Shown: positions 1 through 30,470 of the stretch, in pieces
Layout: each line of letters begins with the position of its first letter
Position numbering within the stretch: the stretch's first letter is position 1
Source: Perca fluviatilis
Lineage: Eukaryota; Chordata; Actinopteri; Perciformes; Percidae
Assembly (NCBI RefSeq): GCF_010015445.1
Contig: NC_053116.1
Coordinates: 9,758,585-9,822,584 of the forward strand
DNA: 64,000 nucleotides
Direction of reading: 5' to 3'
Notes under the pieces: model-generated
Told to the model about the DNA's origin: nothing
Seen by the model: only the letters and a program-made list of their open reading frames with translations
The model's database searches: none
Program-made: the position numbers and the translations under genes

Positions 1-1665
1 AAAAAAAAATAACAAGTATAGGTTCAGGCACCGGCACCATTTTTAAAAGTATCAGTTTATCACCGGTATCTGGGAGAAAAGAACAAAACAAAGGATACCC
101 AACCCTACTTGTAGACAGCGGAAACACACTCCGCACATCACCTTTTAAGTTGACATGGGGAACTAGTTAGCAAACAGCAGCTTATTTGCACATCCAGCAT
201 ATACGTACTGTAGCAACATTAGCATTCAGACTCATGTTCTGGCCTGGGGATGAATGCAAGTTCTATTCAAGATTATTTTTGGGGCTTTTCTGCCTTTTTA
301 TTTGACAGGACAGCTAGTTGAGAGAGGGGGAAGACATGCAGGAAATTGTCACAGGTCGTATTCGAACCCTGGACCTCTGCATCGAGGCATAAACTTCCAA
401 GTATATGTGCGCCTGCTCTACCCACTGAGCCAACCCGGCCACTGCAATTTCAATATTGACAGGCCTGTTAAGCTCCGTTTTGATTTCCACTAATTCCTCA
501 GGGAAATGTCTGGCTCTTAAGCTGCTAAGTTCTCCACTATGTTCACTAGCTAGGCTCAAACTTTGTATGTAGCTGAACAGGAAGTGCACAGTGGGGTTTT
601 AGAGCCGTTTGGCTGCAAACCGATGCCTGCTGCTGCTGGAAATAATGCTGATGAGATGATGCTAAAACTGGATGTAAAACCAGAACACACGCGTGCAGTA
701 ATTGTGTCCATTGGTAATATTAACATATTGTCTATAGCAGCTTTTAATGTACACTGGTTTAGGAGATTTAAGATGGCACTGTACATGTTGCACTGTTAAA
801 CATCAGTGTTGTGTGTTTACATGCAGGGAGAATACTGTTAACCCTAATGAGGTGACCTGGTTTGGTCTCGGTGCATGTGAATGTAACTCAGTTTGGGAAA
901 CTCTTTTCAGGTCACACTCGTACTATAAAAAGCTGATAAAGCTTGCTGCGGCATTTTGCCTCAGATGGCACAGTAGAAAGTGACATCAACCATGGGGAAG
1001 GAACCTCAAAATGATATGGTTTATTGCTTAGGGCTGCAACTAATGCAATAATAATTTTTAAATTATTGCTTAATCTGCAGAACACTGCAGAGCTATGAAA
1101 TTTAAAAAAAGAAATCTGCCCATCACAAGTTCCCATAGCTTAAGGTGACGTCTTTTAAATAGCTAGTTTTTGTGGGAACATCGCAAAACCCAAAGACAAC
1201 AAGTTCACTTTCCAATGAAATATAAAAACAAACAAAACAGCCAAAGATCTTCACATTTTACAGGCTGGAACCAGCCAATTCTTAACACGCGTACCATTTA
1301 TCAATTGACTGATCCGACTAATTGTATCAGCTCTAGCATGCGTGTACATATGCATATGACTGTAACTGACAGGATAAAATTTTTCTGGAGTTGCATTTTG
1401 TATGATTCTACGTTCCAAACAAATTGATTGATTGACAAAAGCCCATTATTGGTACATTTCCATCAAAACATGGTAACAAACCTTACTAGATCTGTTTCTG
1501 TTGGCGAAGGTCTCATCTGTTTGTGTAATAAATATAATAGTGGATCTGTAGATTTGATGTTGTACCTAACATTATTCCCATGTGTATTTGAATAAGCCCT
1601 GCTCGGTGTTGAGGCCCATTATGAAGGTGAAAGAAATCACATGTTGGTTGTTGCTGTGCTTGTAG
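1..1665. other. sdf4 intron, repeat-bearing
   Basis: No coding exon is visible before the acceptor at 1664-1665, so this is read as intron of sdf4, whose earlier exons lie left of the window. It holds the end of a dispersed repeat (about 1-115, ending in a CCCAACCCTA-like terminus), a tRNA-headed SINE at 254-440 and a short repeat fragment near 1030-1080 (AGGGCTGCAACTAATGC). The other open frames show no family likeness. Confidence 0.6.
254..440 (-). repeat. tRNA-derived SINE
   Basis: Read on the minus strand the element begins at about 440 with a tRNA-like head: box A (TGGCTCAGTGGG) and box B (GGTTCGAATAC), then a CT-rich body and a tail matching GGCTTTTCTGCCTTTTTATTTGACAGGACAG on the plus strand in parts. 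Related copies occur at 44634-44800, 55790-56350 and, more decayed, near 36440-36860, 41930-42060 and 63405-63430. It is not a tRNA gene: no cloverleaf closes. Confidence 0.75.
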
Positions 1666-2487
1666 ACCAGGATGGTGATAAGAAACTGACCCTGTCCGAG
1701 TTCATCTCTCTGCCCGTGGGCACCGTGGAGAACCAGCAGGCGCAGGACATCGACGACGACTGGGTCCGGGAGAGGAAGAAGGAGTTCGAGGACGTCATTG
1801 ATTCCGACCGCAACGGTATCGTAACCATGGAGGAACTGGAGGTAAGAAAAAAAGAGCAAAAGTCTTGTTTGATTGTTCCTTTTTTTTATCATTTATTTTG
1901 ATACTTTGAAGTTTTCGAGTCGGTATCTACTAAATAGGGTTAGATATCGCAATAAAACAAACCCAATGCCAATACGGCGACTTTTTCCTGCCTGCCTCTA
2001 CGACATGTTACTTCAGACAGCCAATCACAAACATTATCGGCTCACTGACCTTAGGTATTTAAAATTGGGTATTGATACTAAGGAGGCAATTCGGTCGATG
2101 CCTAAAAAGTTATGAGTTCGGTACCCAGCCCTACTACTACTACTGTTGACAACAAGGACTCCTAAAACACCATTCCTTTTTTTTCCTTTTTATTGTGCAT
2201 TCAACCATCTCAAAAATGCTAATGGAATGTTTCTTTTTTCAATGTCTGATTAATTGACACTCGATTATCAATGACAGTTATGTTTCCCTTCCTTCTTGCG
2301 TGGCGTACAGGAGTACATGGACCCGATGAACGAGCACAACGCCTTGAATGAGGCCAAGCAGATGATTGCCGTTGCAGATGAAAACCAGAATCACAATTTG
2401 GAGCTGGACGAGATTCTCAAGTACAGCGAATACTTCACGGGCAGCAAACTGATGGATTACGCCCGAAATGTCCACGAGGAGTTCTGA
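1666..2487 (+). CDS. sdf4: 45 kDa calcium-binding protein (Cab45/SDF4), last two coding exons
   Basis: Cab45 is an EF-hand protein of the Golgi lumen in the CREC group; it binds calcium and helps sort secretory cargo. Exons are 1666-1841 (acceptor TGTAG, donor G|GTAAG) and 2311-2487 (acceptor TACAG, stop TGA at 2485-2487). A G from the upstream exon completes the first codon, and the two exons join in phase 0, giving about 118 C-terminal residues. Three EF loops are visible: [24 protein letters not shown] and [12 protein letters not shown]. The protein ends in HEEF, as Cab45 does, an HDEL-like terminus. From memory, human SDF4 is about 362 residues, so roughly two thirds of the protein lies left of the window. 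Calumenin and reticulocalbin are less likely because the EYMDP...[16 protein letters not shown] stretch is characteristic of Cab45. Confidence 0.92.
1897..2134. repeat. MITE of the TAGGGCTGGGTA family in the last sdf4 intron
   Basis: The block ends in GGTACCCAGCCCTA and contains the phrases ACTAAGGAGGCAATTC and TGCCTAAAAAGT. Both recur at 11078-11482, and in inverse orientation at 23797 to about 24010. The left end is degraded, so the start is approximate. Its termini resemble those of the hAT-type elements elsewhere in the window. Confidence 0.65.
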
Positions 2488-3285
2488 AGACCCTCGTCTC
2501 CTCTCTCAGTCCGCTCAGCAAAGCAGGGCGACATCCTACATCTGCTTCAGGGACAAGCCAGACAAGGACGGGCAAACTAACGATAGGATGTTCTAGTGTG
2601 CAATTCAACGGCCTCTTTCACTGCTGACTCCAATGAATACATCCTCCCTTCAGCCCTGGACTGTCTGCCAGCCATCACACTTTACATGGTATGTCTTCTG
2701 TGTGCCATTGGACTTTTAAATGTTGGGCTGTTGAACTCCAAAATTTATTTGTGTGATATTGTGAAGTCAGTGTGTGCGTATGAGGAATTTGAACCCCGAC
2801 TAGAAATTTCCATTCCTGGTGCAGTGGCGAGAGAGACTGCGCAACAAGGCGATATCACCATTTGTTCTGCAGGATCTGTCGTCCTAACTGGCGTCGTCTG
2901 CATACAGTGTAAATATTAATTGTTACGTACAAATGCCTCTGTCATAGAGAAAAGCGGAAAAAATTTAATATAATGCTGCTACAAGGGGAAAACCCCTTAT
3001 AGAGGTATATTATAAAGAGCTAATTACCAGAATTTTCCCAAATTCAAAAGGGAATTGTCATTAACAATGTACAATTCCACTAGTTTTCATTATAGATGTC
3101 CGTTATCCGTCCTACCACTTTTACAAACTGCTTCAATAACGTACAGTGATTCTTCTTAGCACAGACTTTCATTAACAATTTATTGTCAGAGTAATATATA
3201 AGAACAATGTGCCTTTTTTCCCAGCAGACATTTTGACTTGTTGAAAGTAAAGCACAGGTGTCACTGATAACATTTAACGATATAT

Positions 3286-3440
<155 letters not shown>

Positions 3441-3831
3441 TCAAAATGTCTCCTGTATGTAAAGGTCTATTGTTTTGTTCTTGATCTAATTCATGCAATT
3501 CATTCATTAAGATGTGGATAAAGAAGAATTTATTTATTTGACCAGTATAATTTAGACCAGCTGCATCTTAGAACATCTCGCAGCTTTGTTCTCGTTTTTG
3601 CTTTACTTGTGTACGAGGCTGGTCTTTGTGTCCTTGTGTTGGTTCACAAAAAGGTGGATAGCTCACTCTTTATCTTGTATTCAAATGCATGGGCAACCAT
3701 TTTGTTCAAGGTTTGGATCCTGCTACAGGTTTCTCTGTCCTCGGTCCCGTTTGGATTGTAAGATATGATTGATGGTAACAGAATGTGACACAGCTTTAAA
3801 AAAGAAAAATGTATTGCAAATTCTGGTAAAC

Positions 3832-3837
3832 AATAAA
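3832..3837 (+). terminator. sdf4: Poly(A) signal, sdf4
   Basis: Canonical AATAAA about 1.35 kb after the sdf4 stop codon, followed by T-rich sequence at 3880-3898. Choice inferred from position only. Confidence 0.55.
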
Positions 3838-3935
3838 GATTTCTTATCAATTAAGTAATGCCTGGGTTTCTTTAGTGCTTTTTTTTTTTTTTTTTTTAGG
3901 GCTGCGAGTAACCGATTACTTTCTTTAATTTTTGC

Positions 3936-4218
3936 GGCTGTGGCTCAGGTGGAAGAGCGATTGGTCGTTCAATCGGAAGGTCGGTGGTTCGATCCCTGAC
4001 CCCTGCAGTCTACATGTCAAATGTCCTTGAGCGAGACACTGAACCCCGAATTGCTCCCGATGCTGCGCCATCGGTGGATACGTGTGCATGAATGTTTATC
4101 TGATGAGCAGGCGGCAGCTTGTGTGGCAGCCTTGGCCTCCAGTGTATGGATGTGTGTGAGTGGTCCCTGTGGTGTGTAAAGCGCTTTGAGCTAGAAAAAC
4201 GCTATATAAATGGAGTCC
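3936..4218 (+). repeat. tRNA-derived SINE, second family
   Basis: The tRNA-like head (GCGGCTGTGGCTCAGGTGG, then GGTGGTTCGATCCCTGA as box B) leads into the teleost SINE body with GAGACACTGAACCCC and the tail GCGCTATATAAATGGAGTCC. A decayed fragment of a similar body (GAGCAAGGCACCGAACCCCC) lies at about 21798-21945. Confidence 0.8.
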
Positions 4219-4252
4219 ATTTATCACTACAGATTAAATCAATAGACAAAAA

Positions 4253-4680
4253 AATAAAAATAAAATCTTTAAACCAATCACAATTGTCTTGGGTAGTGCT
4301 AAGTTCCGGACGCAGCGATGGTGGCTCTGCTAAATAGTCTCGGGAAGGAACTGGTTTAGGTGGAATATTTGAACCCCGCAAAAGAAAACGCCACATATAA
4401 TATTAAATGAAGTTAACTGTTCACACTATACAGTAACGTGAGCTATTTAAATTAGCTGATACATGGTTAAACCTCATTTGCTCTTACCAGTGTATCGCCG
4501 TGTGTACTTCGTCCACAGCAATCCCACCAATCGGTCCCAAAACGTCCCAGAGAGTAGAGAGTAAAATGCCGTAAACCTATTCTTTGTAAATCTTTACAAT
4601 CATTCCCCAAAAGAACCAAGCGGGCCTGCCTTATTGCACGATCCAAGTTTTCTTCCAAACTCGCCATTTTCAGCATGTAG
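4253..4680. repeat. Dispersed repeat, CAATCACAATTGTCTTGG family
   Basis: The motif around 4275-4325 (ccaatcacaattgtcttgg, then gttccggacgcagcgatgg) recurs in inverse orientation at 7160-7430 and 55430-55760. It lies between the sdf4 and hipk1 3' ends. Boundaries are approximate. Confidence 0.55.
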
Positions 4681-5180
4681 CTTTTTAGCTTTAAGTTTGT
4701 TGTTGTTTCCCAAAGAGAATGGAGTTTGAGAATGGCAACACAGGGAGCGGAAGGCGAGGAACAGCCGGTACGTGAGCCACGCGCAGGATGTCAGGCAGTC
4801 TTGTTGTATTTGCATTGAACAAATAGGATGTCACACGCACACGCCTCAAAAATGAGAACTAATAAGAAATAAGGGAACTTACCTTGACTTGAGACAAAGT
4901 CCACAGCTGCATCCAAAGGGGTCACAGAGATAGCTGAACAAGTTTCATCCCAACGTGCTCCGGGGATCAGCAGCACATTGTTGCCCAGGGATGTCTGGGA
5001 AATCTAACAACTGGATTCAACTTTTAGTGATGTTCTCCTCCATGCCTCTTTTTTTTTTTTCTTCCCCCAGCTCACAGGTGTGTCTCATTTATCTCCTCAC
5101 TTTCCCTTCCTTTCCTGTTAAGGCAGAAAAGGGCAATTCCGTACCTTACGTCCCCTTATACACTCATGTATTCATACTAA

Positions 5181-5244
<64 letters not shown>

Positions 5245-5498
5245 TGCAACAGTTGATTCTCTGAATTAGAGCTGCACTGATTAGTTGATTGACAAAAGAA
5301 TTAACTGGCAAATATTTTGATAATCAATTAATCATTTAGGTCATTTTTCAAGCCAAAAATACCAAACACTCTCTGGTTATGGCTTCTCAAAAATGTTCTG
5401 TGTTATATCATTAAGAACTTTGTGTTCCGGACTGATGGACAGAACATGATATTTGTAGACGACAGCTTGGACTCCGAGAACAGTTTTCTGTTTTGAGA
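4681..5498. other. Intergenic spacer between convergent sdf4 and hipk1
   Basis: No coding exon is visible. It holds a pure (TA)n tract at 5184-5241 and, from about 5266, part of a common teleost repeat (TGATTAGTTGATTGACAAAAG ... ATCAATTAATCATTTAGG). Confidence 0.5.
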
Positions 5499-7958
5499 AG
5501 ATTTTATTGCGTATATACGGGTTAAGGTTCACTGTGTGTTCTATGTAATGTAGCACTTGACAACACAGCAGGATTGTAAGAACAACCATCATTTCACCAA
5601 ACCAAAGATTTGTTTAGAAGCGGTTACATACTGAACATCAATCTTTATAAATGATCTTTGTCAGATTGGATTATTCACAATTCAAAACGCATTGCTGTGA
5701 ATATTACAATTGTAATCTAAAAGGCTTTGACAGGATAGTGTGATAGCCAATCAGATTTGTATGTGCACGCTTTTACTTCACAGACACCACTTCACAAGAC
5801 AAGAGCTTTTACATTTTCCCAAAATCATTAACATGTTGTCGTACAAATTAAACACAATATAAATAATGCGCCGACACGGAGAATCAGCGCAGCTGCAGTA
5901 TTTTACGAACCTCTCCTGAATGCTACTCCGTGTCACACACATGCCACCTTAAGAATAGTTCCAAAACTGTAAAAAAACAAAAAAACAATCCCCTCTAAAT
6001 ACACCTTTCTACTCTTGAATTGTACTGCATCATTCAACATACTAAACATAGAAATATAATCAAGTCAATGGCCAGCACTAAAACAGAATTAACCTGAAAA
6101 CATTTGAAGAACACAGTGACATAGAATTATACAGTACATAGCTTTCTTTCTCCTTTTTTTTAAGAATACAGGTAAAACACACACACGCGCGTGCTGATTC
6201 TGACGATGACAATATTAATAATTAGAGAGCAGCGTAACAGTTAGTCAAGTTTCTCCTCAACACTCATTTCTCAAATAAAATAAAATAAATTTGGGGCTTA
6301 ACATGTTGCAAATCAACTTAACATCGCAGTCTGTAAGTAGTAGAAGAAGTTTCAGCTTGATGTTTGGTCACTTGAATTTGGGACTTTGGCTACAATTCCT
6401 ACTCGTTTCATCTGATGTGGATGTAAACACCCTGCAATTAAAGCTGAAAGTCTGCACTTTAACCTCATACTTACTTATTGTGTCATTTCGATATCTACCG
6501 TACTGGAGTGCAGAGCCAACACGATGATGAATGTGTCACTGTTCAGATATTCGCAGGCTGTGCCGTTTATCGCCGTTTATATACCTGCTGTATGCAACAA
6601 AAAGAAACTTGAAAAGTTGAAATAGATTTTTAAGGAAACTCACCATGATTAAAATATAAATACCTTCCATGATGATTTGATCTGAAATAAATCAGAGAAA
6701 GTTGTAAAAAATAAATAAGGACTGGATGGTAAAGGAAAGTTAAAAGTCTAATCACAGCCACCCGTGATGAGCTTGTGCTCGTCTCTGGTCTCGGTCTCCA
6801 TTTGGTCTGCGTGCAGCGCTTCAGGCTACGTTTACACGACAATGCTCACGCTGAACACGGAAAACTTCTTCCTTTTACGTTTAAAAAAAAAAAAACGTTC
6901 AGCGTATAGACGGCATTGTTTTGAATGGACTGCATTGTAGTCCATGTCCTTGATGTTCCATTTCCGGGACTGCTCCGTTTCCGCCGGAAAATCCGCAGAA
7001 TTTCACTCATTTAGGCCGGATATCCGTTGCCTTGGGCTTCCTTTGTGTCGGCATTCTAAACTCCGGTGGATTTCTGAGCACTATGGTTAACCGCTCCTCA
7101 GATCTCTGCAGGGTAAATCCAGACAGCTAGCTAGACTATCTGTCCAATCTGAGTTTTCTGTTGCACGACTAAGACAACTTTTGAACGAACACGTTCCACC
7201 AAAACAAGTTCCTTCCGAACCTATTTAGCAGCGGCGCCGCGGCTTTTCTCTGGTGCTTAGCGCCGCCCAAGACGATTGTGATTGGTTTAAAGAAATGCCA
7301 ATAAACCAGAGCCCGGTTTTCCTCCCGTCCCGGAATGCTGTGTGGAGTAGACCAGACCCTCCTCCAACGCACTTTGGAGGAGGGTCTGGCAAAGCGAGAC
7401 TAGCGGGGGAAAGACTGCGCCGCTCCACAGAGAAAGCAGCTTTGCTAGTTTACACGGCGACGCTGGACTTGCCTATTCAAAAGATTTTAGGACTGTGCAA
7501 TTAATAAATTTTTTTTAATCGCGATTACGATTTGAGCTAATGATCACAAAAACAGAAGCGAGAAAAATTATTATTTTGCACATGACGTTTTGCAGGTAAA
7601 CTCTTATTTTGTCTTGTGTTCTGAATGAAAAAAAAAAAGTATTAGGGGAAATTTAACAGTTCTAGGTGTTTTCACTGTTTGATTTGTTTAATTGTGTTTT
7701 TTTAAATTCAATAATTGAAACATCTTTCCAAAAGACAATGAGTAATCATGTTAAATAATCGTGATTTCAATATTGACCAAATTAATCGTGATTATGATTT
7801 CTCCAATAATCGAGCAGCCCTATTAGATTTCACTCTGGAAACTGGTTTCAAAAGTTTTCTTTTGCAGCCCCGGTGCCGTGTAAACTAACAGCCAGAACGT
7901 AAGAATACTTTTGCTGCAATTTGTTCAAAACGTTGGCGTGTAAACAGCCTGTCAGTCT
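5499..7958 (-). other. hipk1: hipk1 3' UTR, much of it repeat-derived
   Basis: Minus-strand non-coding sequence follows the hipk1 stop at 7959. A minus-strand AATAAA lies at 5508-5503 and is the most likely poly(A) signal I can point to. 5600-6820 reads as ordinary AT-rich UTR. 6822-7951 is a composite of repeats that begins only about eight bases past the stop codon. The extent is inferred. Confidence 0.45.
6822..7951. repeat. Composite nested repeat at the start of the hipk1 3' UTR
   Basis: The outer element has inverted ends CAGGCTACGTTTACACG (6822) and CGTGTAAACAGCCTG (ending 7951), and resembles the element at about 15810-16115. Inside it sit a repeat of the 55430-55760 family (about 7080-7430) and a hAT-type MITE at 7488-7822 that starts TAGGACTGTGC and ends CAGCCCTA. 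The MITE's imperfect 8-base flanks are aaagattt and ttagattt. Confidence 0.6.
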
Positions 7959-26526
<18,568 letters not shown>

Positions 26527-26779
26527 CTGACTCGAATCCACAGTCACGTCGCGTGTCAAACGAGCGAAATGTGCATAACGTCAGTGGAAATGTCAGACAG
26601 CGGTATAATGAGCACCGTCGACTAGACAGAGCTCCATCATCGCTGTCAGCTGCACGCCCGCCGTAGTTTCTACCGAGACGACGTAACGGCGATACGTGAC
26701 GGACGTCAACGGCCGCAGGGATAGAGCCAAAGATCGTCTATGATCTCGCTGTGTTTCAGTCATTTCTTCGACACTAGAC

Positions 26780-27221
26780 CACCGTTTACATCTATTTTAA
26801 ATACGTGAATTAGTGGAAGTGCAGCTGAATCAGTAGAAGAAGCAGTTATGTAAAGTTACCAATTACAGTTACTGCAGGTATTGTACTTAAAGTTGTAATC
26901 TTGAAAATGTTCATTTCAAAAAATGTCTGTTAAGTGGGCTAACTATAGCAAAAGGAGGTTACGCAATGGTTATTGAGCTTATGGCCCACTGATGAAGTAG
27001 GTACCAACTGTATTACAGTTTTTCTCACACAATCATTTTTTTTTAAACTATGCACACAATTCTGAAAAGTTGAAGCACATATGTTTCAACAACAAGACTC
27101 CAGACCATAGAAATAGAATAGAATGGCAGTCTGCAGTCTTATGTGAGACACACCTCAAACACACCATTAGTCTGCAGTCTGCTTGTTGATTCAACTTCAG
27201 AATTGTGTGCATGTAGTTCCA

Positions 27222-27300
<79 letters not shown>

Positions 27301-29290
27301 AATGGAGACAAACTGTTATACAGCATGTTTTCCGGAAACGTAACGTCAACAATACAGTTCGTAATACTGCAATATAAACATTTTATAATAGGATACTTGT
27401 AATTTAGTTATGCTACTTTACACTTTTACTCCACTCCATATCAGAGGGCAGCTAGCGGTGGAAGAAGTAATGGGCTATTACTGTACAGTGTAGAAGCACT
27501 CTGTTAGAAGTAAAGCATTAAAAGTACCTACTTACCTAAGTAAAAGTACAAAAGTATTAGCATCCAAATATAGGCTATACCAACAGTAAAAGTATGTATA
27601 TCATTATGCAGAATGTCTCATTGTTATGGTATTGTTATGTTATAGGCCTAGTGCTATTCATGTGTACATCACTTTAATGTTGCAGCTGCTAAAGGTGGTG
27701 GGACTCATTTTAATTACCTACTGCATTACTTATATACTGATAGCTCAGCCTAAAATATATTATAATGTATTACTTTATATGTTGTATTATTTTAATATGC
27801 AAAATAACTAATGTTGTCAACTAAATCTAGTGGAGTAAAAAGAACAATATTTGTCTCCAAAATGTAGTGAAGTACAAGCAGAAGGAGAAAGTATTATAAA
27901 ATGAAAATACTCAAATAAACTAGAAAGTGCCTCAAAATTGTAACAGTAGGCCTACTTGAGTAAATGTAGCCGACTTAGTTACATTCCACCACCTTCAGGG
28001 GGAAATCTTGTACTTTTTACTCCAAAGACTTGATGCCAATGTTCAACCCAGCAGACAAAAGAGAGAGAGAGAGAGAGTTTGGGTTACATCTCTCTGTGGA
28101 TGACTTCATACAACGCTCTGATTTATGAAACGTCGCCTGCAACACCATGGACATAACCATTGAAAAAGTTCAAATTAAGCAGATACACTTACCTGTAGCA
28201 GGCCTACTTAAGATTTGATAGTGTACACACAAAGCCAAATGTCACTCCTCATACTGTACATATCCATATGGAACTCACCAAGAATTGTGAGCAGTGTGTA
28301 TATTTTTGATTGGCTTCCTGTTGATTTTATTTTCTATATTTGCACATGATCCTACTTTGTTATACAACTGCTGCACAACAATGTGCTTCTGGATTAAGAA
28401 AGTTCCATCCTATATTATATTATCTGTGTATGGTTGTAAAATAATATGATATAACGCCATGGGAAGTAGAAAATAATAAGGTGTGGGTTTAAGTATGGTG
28501 TATATATAATCAATCTGGATTTTTATAACTATCATCTAAACATAAGAACAACTAGTGTTAATGTGTAATATCAACAGAGTGAAAAAATGTATTCCCCCCG
28601 GGGAGATCAATAAGGTATGTCTTCTTCTGCTTCTTCTTCTACTTTTTATGCAGGATGGCATTTCTTTTTTAACTCACTGATCTCACATTTCAACACAAGG
28701 GGGCGATGTTGTTTTAGCTACAGGGAGGCCTGTCGACTACATTGTACTGTATGAGGCAAAACTTACTCTCTTACTGCATGTGTGTAAACACAGACCATTT
28801 TTTTATTATTCTTCCATCTTTCATCTGCATTCCTGTTCATTCAGATATATTAGCATTTTTACTTCTACAGCATGTATACAGTAACATAAGCACTGCATTT
28901 CGTAGTGGTACTGCGAAGTACATCTCAACAAAACAAAACATTACCAAGACTACACCAGCATAGTCGATGCAAGAAAAGCACATTTTTTTTATGACAAAAT
29001 AAACCGCTCATCGAGAGAAATAATACTGCGACTTCAAGATTGTTGACGATGAAAACTGATGATATGACACTCTTATTCCATACAACAGCTGAATTCAAGT
29101 TTAAGTATGAAATATAATCGGGGCAAATGCATGCATTACACACACAACAAAAAATGTGTTTATGTAAAGCATTCCTTCAATAATCTAAATAATGAAACTG
29201 ATGCTGCAAACTAATGAAAACAAAAAACAAAAGAAGTGCTTGGCATTTTATCCAAAAAGTTTCATCTAACAATGTACAAAAGCAATAATA
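26780..29290. other. Spacer between hipk1 and the acap3 alternative 3' end
   Basis: No coding exon found. It contains (GT)n at 27223-27298, a CAGTGGTGG-type repeat at about 27446-27990, a GA tract at 28063-28077 and otherwise AT-rich unassigned sequence. Confidence 0.5.
27446..27990. repeat. GGTGGAAGAAGTA-type DNA repeat, copy 1
   Basis: Starts GGTGGAAGAAGTA and ends TTCCACCACC, with the recurring inner phrases AGTAAAAGTACAAAAGTA and GTAGTGAAGTA. The same family is at 30373-31795, 38105-38600, 47741-48217 and 57839-58404. Inverted ends suggest a non-autonomous DNA transposon. Confidence 0.7.
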
Positions 29291-29635
29291 TATTTATTTA
29301 TTATAAAAGCATTCGAAGAGGAAAAGACCAGCAAATCCCCATTTCAAAATAAAAGGTTGATCTAAGAACAGCACGAGACTCTTGCAGATATAAATGCAGC
29401 TACTGTAAAAATGTCATGACAATGGAAAAACTGCATAAAAGTTGCCAAGATTTCTTCACTTTGATGCACTTTAAGGTACATTTCTCTGCGGAATAAAACA
29501 GGCTGGGTAACTTATTATGATAAAAATATGATCCTTTTCTAACCAGGTTTACATGTGATGATACGACCCCAACTGAGTGTCTGTGGAAAGTGGCTGTTAC
29601 ATGTTTTTGTTCTCTGCAGACGCTTCATTGGTGGA
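29291..29635 (-). other. acap3: Candidate 3' UTR of the alternative acap3 transcript
   Basis: Non-coding sequence follows the stop of the alternative exon. A minus-strand AATAAATAAA cluster lies at about 29305-29293 and could serve as poly(A) signal. Inferred from position. Confidence 0.4.
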
Positions 29636-29742
29636 CTACCTGAAGGAGTGTCGGAAGTGCACACTCCTTCGTTTCAGCTTCTCCGGGTTGTGCGATGCCA
29701 TGTGGGAAAATTCCCGGAAGATGTCGAGGTACGTGGCGTCTC
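29636..29742 (-). CDS. acap3: acap3 alternative last exon (ACAP2-like C-terminus)
   Basis: Acceptor CTTCATCAG (polypyrimidine TTTTTCTTC) opens the exon at 29742; the frame runs to TAG at 29638-29636. It encodes DATYLDIFREFSHMASHNPEKL and a basic tail ending FRHSFR (the junction codon completes a glycine). From family knowledge, ACAP2 proteins end GQPGDETYQDIFRDFSQMAS..., so the likeness is strong. Joining to the in-exon donor at 37651/37650 gives GQPG-DATYLDIF in exact phase. No other upstream partner exon is visible nearby. A possible donor, TTCAG|GTAGTC, overlaps the stop, so further exons cannot be ruled out. Confidence 0.82.
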
Positions 29743-30470
29743 CTGATGAAGAAAAACGACAGAAAAATAGCAATGAAAAAATGATGCCACTTGAGCCCTT
29801 TGAACAGTCAAAACATCCTTTCTGTCTCTCTGAGTTGTGAATACAAGCAATGAGGGGAAACTGAAAGCAGAGGAGTCCTGTGTTAAGAAAAAAAGCCACC
29901 TGAATGGAGGAGCCAAAACAGGCTGAGGCCCCCATGGAGGTTCCCTCTTTCAACTTTCCAAATTCTGTGCCTTTACTTTTCATGTGGCCATGGTAACCGC
30001 TGAATCCACAGGCATTAACAAAAGCAGTTGAACTCCTTTGTGTCCCATGAGAGCTCCCAGGCTTGGCTAATTAAAAAAAAAAAAAAGGGAGAATGAACAT
30101 TCCTGGCTTTCCCCTGTTTGTGTGATGTGTGAGTGTGAGAAAGAGAAGGAGAGATCACGGAGTACAAGCCTCATAGTAGATATGTCTTCCTGCTAACACT
30201 TTATTTTAACCCTCCATGAAGTACTTAGAAGCAGTACAGAAACAAACAATTCATATAACACATTATATTGTAGCTGTAAGCCTATATAAGGGTATTTTTT
30301 TAATGTTTTTGTACAACAACTATAAAGCCTCCTGTGAAACATCTCTAACAGGTGGAAAGTTACCATCAGCCAGTGGTGGAAGAAGTACTCTGATTTTCTA
30401 AGTAAAAGTAGCAATACCACAGTGTAGAAAAACACTGACAGAGAAGTCATGCATTCACATTTTTACTTAA

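Noticed and set aside
330..440. Functional tRNA gene
   Set aside because: Box A and box B are present, but the body continues into a SINE tail and related copies recur; no full cloverleaf closes. Same for 3936-4010 and 44700-44800.
1572..1892. Minus-strand frame opposite the first sdf4 exon
   Set aside because: It is the antisense shadow of the EF-hand exon, which has correct splice sites and family sequence on the plus strand.
29636..29742. A separate gene between hipk1 and acap3
   Set aside because: The exon phase and sequence join exactly to the in-exon donor of acap3 and match the ACAP2 tail; no other exon of an independent gene is visible nearby.
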